Shown here one piece after another: positions 60,462 to 64,000 of a stretch of DNA of 64,000 nt. Each line of letters starts with the position of its first letter. Positions within the stretch are counted from its first letter, which is position 1. Location of the stretch: NCBI RefSeq assembly GCF_031326205.1, contig NZ_CP133721.1, positions 1,922,001 through 1,986,000 on the forward strand. Direction: 5' to 3'. A model generated the notes under the pieces. It ran no database searches, was not told where the DNA came from, and saw only the letters and a program-made list of their open reading frames with translations. The stretch comes from Flavobacterium sp. 20NA77.7 (GTDB taxonomy: Bacteria > Bacteroidota > Bacteroidia > Flavobacteriales > Flavobacteriaceae). The translations under genes and the position numbers were made by a program.

Positions 60462-61706
60462 TTAGAAGCTATAAGAAACACCTACACCAGGAGAAAATAC
60501 AGATGATTTGTATGTTCCACCAAACGGAATAGCATTTCCATTTTCGTAATAATAATTGTATGAGTTGTTGATTTCGTCAAAATGTAGATATAAGAATGAG
60601 AAGTCAACTCCTAAATTTTTGTTTAATTTATAGGTTAAACCTCCTGTATATCCTGTAGAATTATTTCTTGGTGTTTCAGGCGCAAAATAACCATTTTGAA
60701 CTGGACTTTGATCGAAATACCATCCTGCTCTAAATGTAAATTTATCATTAGCGATATATTGTGCTCCTAAACGATATGAATTAGAATCTTTGTAATTTCT
60801 TGGATTGTTTGACACATTTCCATTAGCAAAATTAACTGTTAATGCTTTATAAACACTCCATTTTGTATGGTTGTAATCAAATGCGAATAACCATTTATCT
60901 GATGCTTTATATGAAATACCTGCAGTAATTTCAGCTGGTAATGGTAAATCTGCATCAAAAGTAGTATTTGCTAATTGAGCTGTTGCAAATCCAGGAACAT
61001 CATTAAATGTTGCTGCTCCACCTCTTGCTTCCATTATAATTTCAGAACGGTAATCAAATCCTAATGTAAAATCTTTTGCTGGTTTAAACATAAAACCAAC
61101 ATTATATCCCCAAGCTGTAATTCCTTGCGCATCTAAATTAACATCTGTTGGTTGTCCGTTATTAGAATATAATGGATTAGTAGATAGGTTTCTATCAAAT
61201 TTAACCCCTCCCGTAGCAAGAATTGGTCCACCACCTATACTAAAAACATCTCCCACTTTGAAAGAAACTGTAGGCTGAACAAATATTGCTTCTAATTTGA
61301 TATTATTAACTAAGTGTGCTCCCTGCCAATCTTGATTCCATTTTACTGTAGAACCATATGGTGTGTAAACTGCTAAACCTGCAGATATAAATTTATTAAT
61401 TTTATAAGTAGCATACAAACTAAATGGCGTACCCATGTTATTAGTATTTGCCTGCCAGTTATACATAGAATTTTGAAATGCTGTTTTAGCAAATAAAACA
61501 TTTCCACCCACAGATAAGTTGAATTTTTTATCTAAAAAAGACATCCCTGCAGGGTTAAAAAACGCTACCTCTGCACTATTTACAACTGCTACTCCGGTAT
61601 GACCCATAGCTAATTGTTTTTGACCTTGCATACTCACTCTATATCCGCCAGCGAACATAGTAGCCGAAGCCAAAGTCATTAAAGATAAAGAAAATAATTT
61701 TCTCAT
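60462..61706 (-). CDS. OmpP1/FadL-family outer-membrane transport protein
   Basis: 414 residues with a signal peptide (MRKLFSLSLMTLASATMFAGGYRVSMQGQKQLAMGHTGVAV; the N-terminus after cleavage forms the plug hatch). The family motif NSAEVAFFNPAGMSFLD and many aromatic barrel strands are seen, ending FSPGVGVSYSF. FadL proteins let hydrophobic molecules such as fatty acids cross the outer membrane by lateral diffusion. First gene of the FadL-SGNH pair, with a good promoter. Confidence 0.93.
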   Translation of the reverse strand: MRKLFSLSLMTLASATMFAGGYRVSMQGQKQLAMGHTGVAVVNSAEVAFFNPAGMSFLDKKFNLSVGGNVLFAKTAFQNSMYNWQANTNNMGTPFSLYATYKINKFISAGLAVYTPYGSTVKWNQDWQGAHLVNNIKLEAIFVQPTVSFKVGDVFSIGGGPILATGGVKFDRNLSTNPLYSNNGQPTDVNLDAQGITAWGYNVGFMFKPAKDFTLGFDYRSEIIMEARGGAATFNDVPGFATAQLANTTFDADLPLPAEITAGISYKASDKWLFAFDYNHTKWSVYKALTVNFANGNVSNNPRNYKDSNSYRLGAQYIANDKFTFRAGWYFDQSPVQNGYFAPETPRNNSTGYTGGLTYKLNKNLGVDFSFLYLHFDEINNSYNYYYENGNAIPFGGTYKSSVFSPGVGVSYSF

Positions 61707-61747
61707 AATTTGAATAATATTAGTTTATTTTAGTTCAATACAAGTTT

Positions 61748-61777
61748 CAAAATTAACATAAATTATGAATATTACAA
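61748..61777 (-). promoter_or_regulatory. FadL operon promoter
   Basis: Minus strand: TTG (61777-61775), 19 bases, TAATTTTG (61755-61748). Exact consensus spacing. Confidence 0.72.
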
Positions 61778-61811
61778 TTTTTTTAACTAAAATATTATGC
61801 GTTCATAATAA

Positions 61812-62576
61812 TTAGCTGATAAATTTTCGTACTTCACAAAAAAAGGCTTCAGGATTTTCTGCATGAAGCCAATGACCTGAATTGGGCACCGCAACAATAG
61901 TCGCTTTAGGAAAATGATAATAAATTGTTTCAAAATCTGCATCTGTTATGTAATCTGATTTATCACCTCTTAAAAAGAGTGTTTCACCAAAAAAATGAGC
62001 ATTCAAAGACAATGCTGTGCCAATTTCTTCAATTTTTTCATTGAAAACATTTAAATTAAATCTAAAACCTAGTGTGTCAGGTGTAATACGGAACAAATTT
62101 TTCAATAAAAATTGTTTTGTTCCAAAATCGGAGATGTACGTTGAAAAAATTGTTTCTACATCTCCGCGGGATGGATTTTTTGAAAAATCTACTGCATTTA
62201 AAGCAGCTAGAATTTTTTGATGATGTGGTGCATAATATTTTGGTCCAATATCTGCCACAATTAATTTTTCAACCATTTGTGGATATACTGTAGAAAATAG
62301 CATAACTACTTTACCACCCATAGAATGACCTAATAAAATGGCTTTTTCAATGTGATGAAAATCCAAATAATTTTTCACATCATGAACCATTACGTCATAA
62401 TTAAATGCATCATCATGAAAACTTTTTCCATGATTTCGCATATCTAAAGCATGAACCTGAAAACCTAATGCTGCAAATTGTGTGCTTAACGTTTTCCAAT
62501 TGTCTGACATTCCTAAAAAACCGTGAATAATGAGTAGTGGCATGCCCTCGCCTTCAATTCTTGAAAATAACTGCAT
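61812..62576 (-). CDS. Alpha/beta-fold hydrolase
   Basis: 254 residues, YbfF-like esterase. Oxyanion segment LLIIHGFLGMSDNW (14-27); nucleophile S85 in GHSMGG; the acid lies in the RGDKSDYITDADF region; the catalytic His is in NSGHWLHAENPE. Cytoplasmic. The substrate is unknown; the group contains acyl-ester and thioester hydrolases. Five bases after pdxJ, so co-transcribed with it. Confidence 0.92.
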   Translation of the reverse strand: MQLFSRIEGEGMPLLIIHGFLGMSDNWKTLSTQFAALGFQVHALDMRNHGKSFHDDAFNYDVMVHDVKNYLDFHHIEKAILLGHSMGGKVVMLFSTVYPQMVEKLIVADIGPKYYAPHHQKILAALNAVDFSKNPSRGDVETIFSTYISDFGTKQFLLKNLFRITPDTLGFRFNLNVFNEKIEEIGTALSLNAHFFGETLFLRGDKSDYITDADFETIYYHFPKATIVAVPNSGHWLHAENPEAFFCEVRKFIS

Positions 62577-62581
62577 TTGTA

Positions 62582-63295
62582 TTACTTTAAGCGTTGTAAA
62601 TACATGTTAATTACATTGTCAAACCCTAAATATAGGGATTCAGAAACAAGTGCATGGCCAATAGAAACTTCCAATAAATTAGGGATGTTTTCTTTAAAAA
62701 ATTTTATATTTTCCAAACTTAAATCATGCCCGGCATTAATTCCAAGCCCCATTTCAGTTGCTTTATTTGCTGCTAAAACATACGGCTCAATTCCTTTTAG
62801 ATTACCTAAACCAAACTCATGCGCAAAACTTTCAGTATACAATTCAATTCTGTCCGTACCAGTCTCTTTAGCACCTTCTATCATTTTTTCATTGGGATCA
62901 ACAAAAATTGACGTTCGAATACCTTTGCTTTTAAATAGCGCAACAACATCCTTTAAATAGGATTGATGCGTAATTGTGTCCCATCCCGCATTTGACGTTA
63001 ATGCGCCAATAGCATCTGGAACAAGCGTGACTTGAGTAGGCACTACTTCTAGTACTAAATCAATAAAGTTGTGTTGTGGATTTCCTTCTATGTTAAATTC
63101 TGTATAAACAATAGGTTTTAAATCTCTAGCATCTTGGTATTTTATATGGCGTTCGTCTGGTCTAGGATGAATGGTAATGCCTGCAGCACCAAATTTTTGA
63201 AGATCTGTAGCCACTTGAAGCAAATTTGGCACATTTCCGCCTCTTGAATTTCGTAACGTCGCTATTTTATTGATATTTACTGATAATTTTGTCAT
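62582..63295 (-). CDS. pdxJ: Pyridoxine 5'-phosphate synthase
   Basis: 237 residues. Condenses 1-deoxyxylulose 5-phosphate with 3-amino-2-oxopropyl phosphate to make vitamin B6 phosphate. TIM barrel with the signatures LSVNINKIATLRNSRGG, GITIHPRPDERHI, ELYTESFAHEF, GLGINAGHDLSLENI and EVSIGHALVSESLYLG. Its substrate is the product of dxs, also in this window. A -7-like TATTTTTG lies at 63321-63314. Confidence 0.97.
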   Translation of the reverse strand: MTKLSVNINKIATLRNSRGGNVPNLLQVATDLQKFGAAGITIHPRPDERHIKYQDARDLKPIVYTEFNIEGNPQHNFIDLVLEVVPTQVTLVPDAIGALTSNAGWDTITHQSYLKDVVALFKSKGIRTSIFVDPNEKMIEGAKETGTDRIELYTESFAHEFGLGNLKGIEPYVLAANKATEMGLGINAGHDLSLENIKFFKENIPNLLEVSIGHALVSESLYLGFDNVINMYLQRLK

Positions 63296-63313
63296 GCTAA
63301 GATATATTTTTTA

Positions 63314-63321
63314 CAAAAATA
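63314..63321 (-). promoter_or_regulatory. Possible -7 element of pdxJ
   Basis: TATTTTTG on the minus strand, 19 bases before the start. No good -33. Confidence 0.5.
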
Positions 63322-63386
63322 ATAAACTATCACAATAGGATTGCTTATTTTTTAGTTATTTTGCATGAGTATTGAAAATGTATCAC

Positions 63387-64000
63387 ATGACTAAAATTCA
63401 AGATTTTATTAATAATAAAATTGAAGCCCTACAAGCACATGAAAGTATTGTTGAGGCACGAAATATTTTTTTAGACTTTGATTATTCTCATTTTCCTATA
63501 CTTGATCAAAATGTATTTATAGGATCAATTGGCAAAGAAGAAGCCGAAATTTTCCCTACTTCAGATACCATTTCCACTCATAAGTATGGCTTACATCGTT
63601 TTTTTGTAAGGGAAACGATGAATTGGTTTGATGTATTTGAAGAATTTTCTAAAAATAACAGTACAATTTTACCTGTTTTAGACGCAAACAATACATATGT
63701 AGGTTTTTATGAATTAGATGATGTACTTCATTTTCTAAATGAAACTACATTTATAAAAGAAAACGGAGGTATACTTAGTATTGAAAAAAACTCAAATGAT
63801 TTTACATTTAGTCAAATTTGTCAAATTGTAGAAAGTAATCATGCTCAAATATTAGGCGTTTTTGTTTCTCAAACTACTGAAGAAACAACACAAATAACAC
63901 TTAAAATTACGGAAGTAAATTTTAATGAAATTATCCAAACTTTTAGGCGTTATAATTATATCGTTTTATCTGAGCATCAAGAAGATTCTTATTTGAACAG
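63387..64000 (+). CDS. CBS-domain protein (3' partial)
   Basis: The frame starts at the ATG 63387 (MTKIQDFINNKIEALQAHESIVEARNIF) and is open to the window end; an in-frame ATG three codons upstream (63378) is possible. Two CBS-like halves are seen: YSHFPILDQNVFIGSIGKEEAE and NSTILPVLDANNTYVGFYELDDVLHFLNE. CBS pairs sense adenine nucleotides. In related genomes a CBS gene divergent from pdxJ precedes NAD kinase and envelope-assembly genes, but none of that is visible here. Confidence 0.85.
   Translation, partial: MTKIQDFINNKIEALQAHESIVEARNIFLDFDYSHFPILDQNVFIGSIGKEEAEIFPTSDTISTHKYGLHRFFVRETMNWFDVFEEFSKNNSTILPVLDANNTYVGFYELDDVLHFLNETTFIKENGGILSIEKNSNDFTFSQICQIVESNHAQILGVFVSQTTEETTQITLKITEVNFNEIIQTFRRYNYIVLSEHQEDSYLN

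Overview
The window is a contiguous, gene-dense, AT-rich stretch of a Bacteroidota chromosome, almost certainly from a member of the Flavobacteriaceae close to Flavobacterium. Signs of this are the gliding-motility lipoprotein GldD, the DUF3127, DUF4301, DUF3078 and DUF2797 families, outer-membrane barrel receptors with carboxypeptidase-like N-terminal domains, few purine-rich ribosome-binding sites, and at least fifteen promoters of the Bacteroidota type (TTG, 19-21 bases, TAnnTTTG), several back to back between divergent genes. I see no insertion sequence, prophage, CRISPR array, rRNA or tRNA gene. No gene-free stretch exceeds about 250 bases. This is mostly core genome; the less ordinary material lies in the intergenic spaces.

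Layout. 1-4.0 kb: end of an outer-membrane barrel protein and a MacB-type ABC permease. 4.2-11.4 kb: purH, then the rod-shape operon mreB-mreC-mreD-mrdA-rodA. 11.5-15.6 kb: periplasmic tail-specific protease, surE and an orphan LacI regulator. 15.7-18.5 kb: rplM-rpsI-rpsB-tsf. 18.5-25.3 kb: EamA transporter, a tandem pair of M16 peptidases, rplU-rpmA, ahcY. 25.4-31.5 kb: Sfp-type phosphopantetheinyl transferase, PnuC-like transporter, DUF4301, ArfB, then a TPP riboswitch controlling a TonB-dependent receptor, then a Rieske-like lipoprotein that has lost its histidine ligands. 31.6-38.9 kb: greA-HIT, an SH3-like secreted protein, an orphan histidine kinase, a flavin reductase, DUF3127, aat, DUF2490, VF530, tag and a queuosine-precursor transporter. 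38.9-45.5 kb: a 1258-residue TraB/GumN protein, gldD, ssb, mutY, HU and a 30-residue very basic ribosomal-type protein that is easily missed. 45.6-54.6 kb: RNase G, an unknown lipoprotein, a SIMPL protein, tadA, dxs, DUF3078, DUF2797 and a bacterial GH3 protein. 54.6-64 kb: clpX, clpP and tig, a four-helix holin-like membrane protein, a FadL-SGNH hydrolase pair, an alpha/beta hydrolase, pdxJ and the start of a CBS-domain gene.

How the genes work together. Four themes recur: cell-envelope shape and outer-membrane traffic (Mre/RodA/PBP2, FadL, TonB receptors, GldD); translation and ribosome rescue (L13, S9, S2, EF-Ts, L21, L27, ArfB, Aat); protein quality control (trigger factor, ClpXP, Prc, M16 pair); and cofactor supply (TPP-regulated uptake, PdxJ, Dxs, PnuC, queuosine precursor).

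Most interesting observations. (1) A set of intergenic elements built from short words repeated with a strict 7-base period (one case 8), with a different word at each locus. Three or four of them are folded into inverted repeats; they follow rpsB, rpmA and the DUF3127 gene and lie between clpP and clpX. (2) A nested three-helix RNA leader upstream of rpsB. (3) A 9-bp dyad embracing the -7 element of the trigger-factor promoter. (4) A terminator-like hairpin right after the greA transcription start. (5) Loss of gldE from its usual place between gldD and ssb. None of these could be tested by alignment here.
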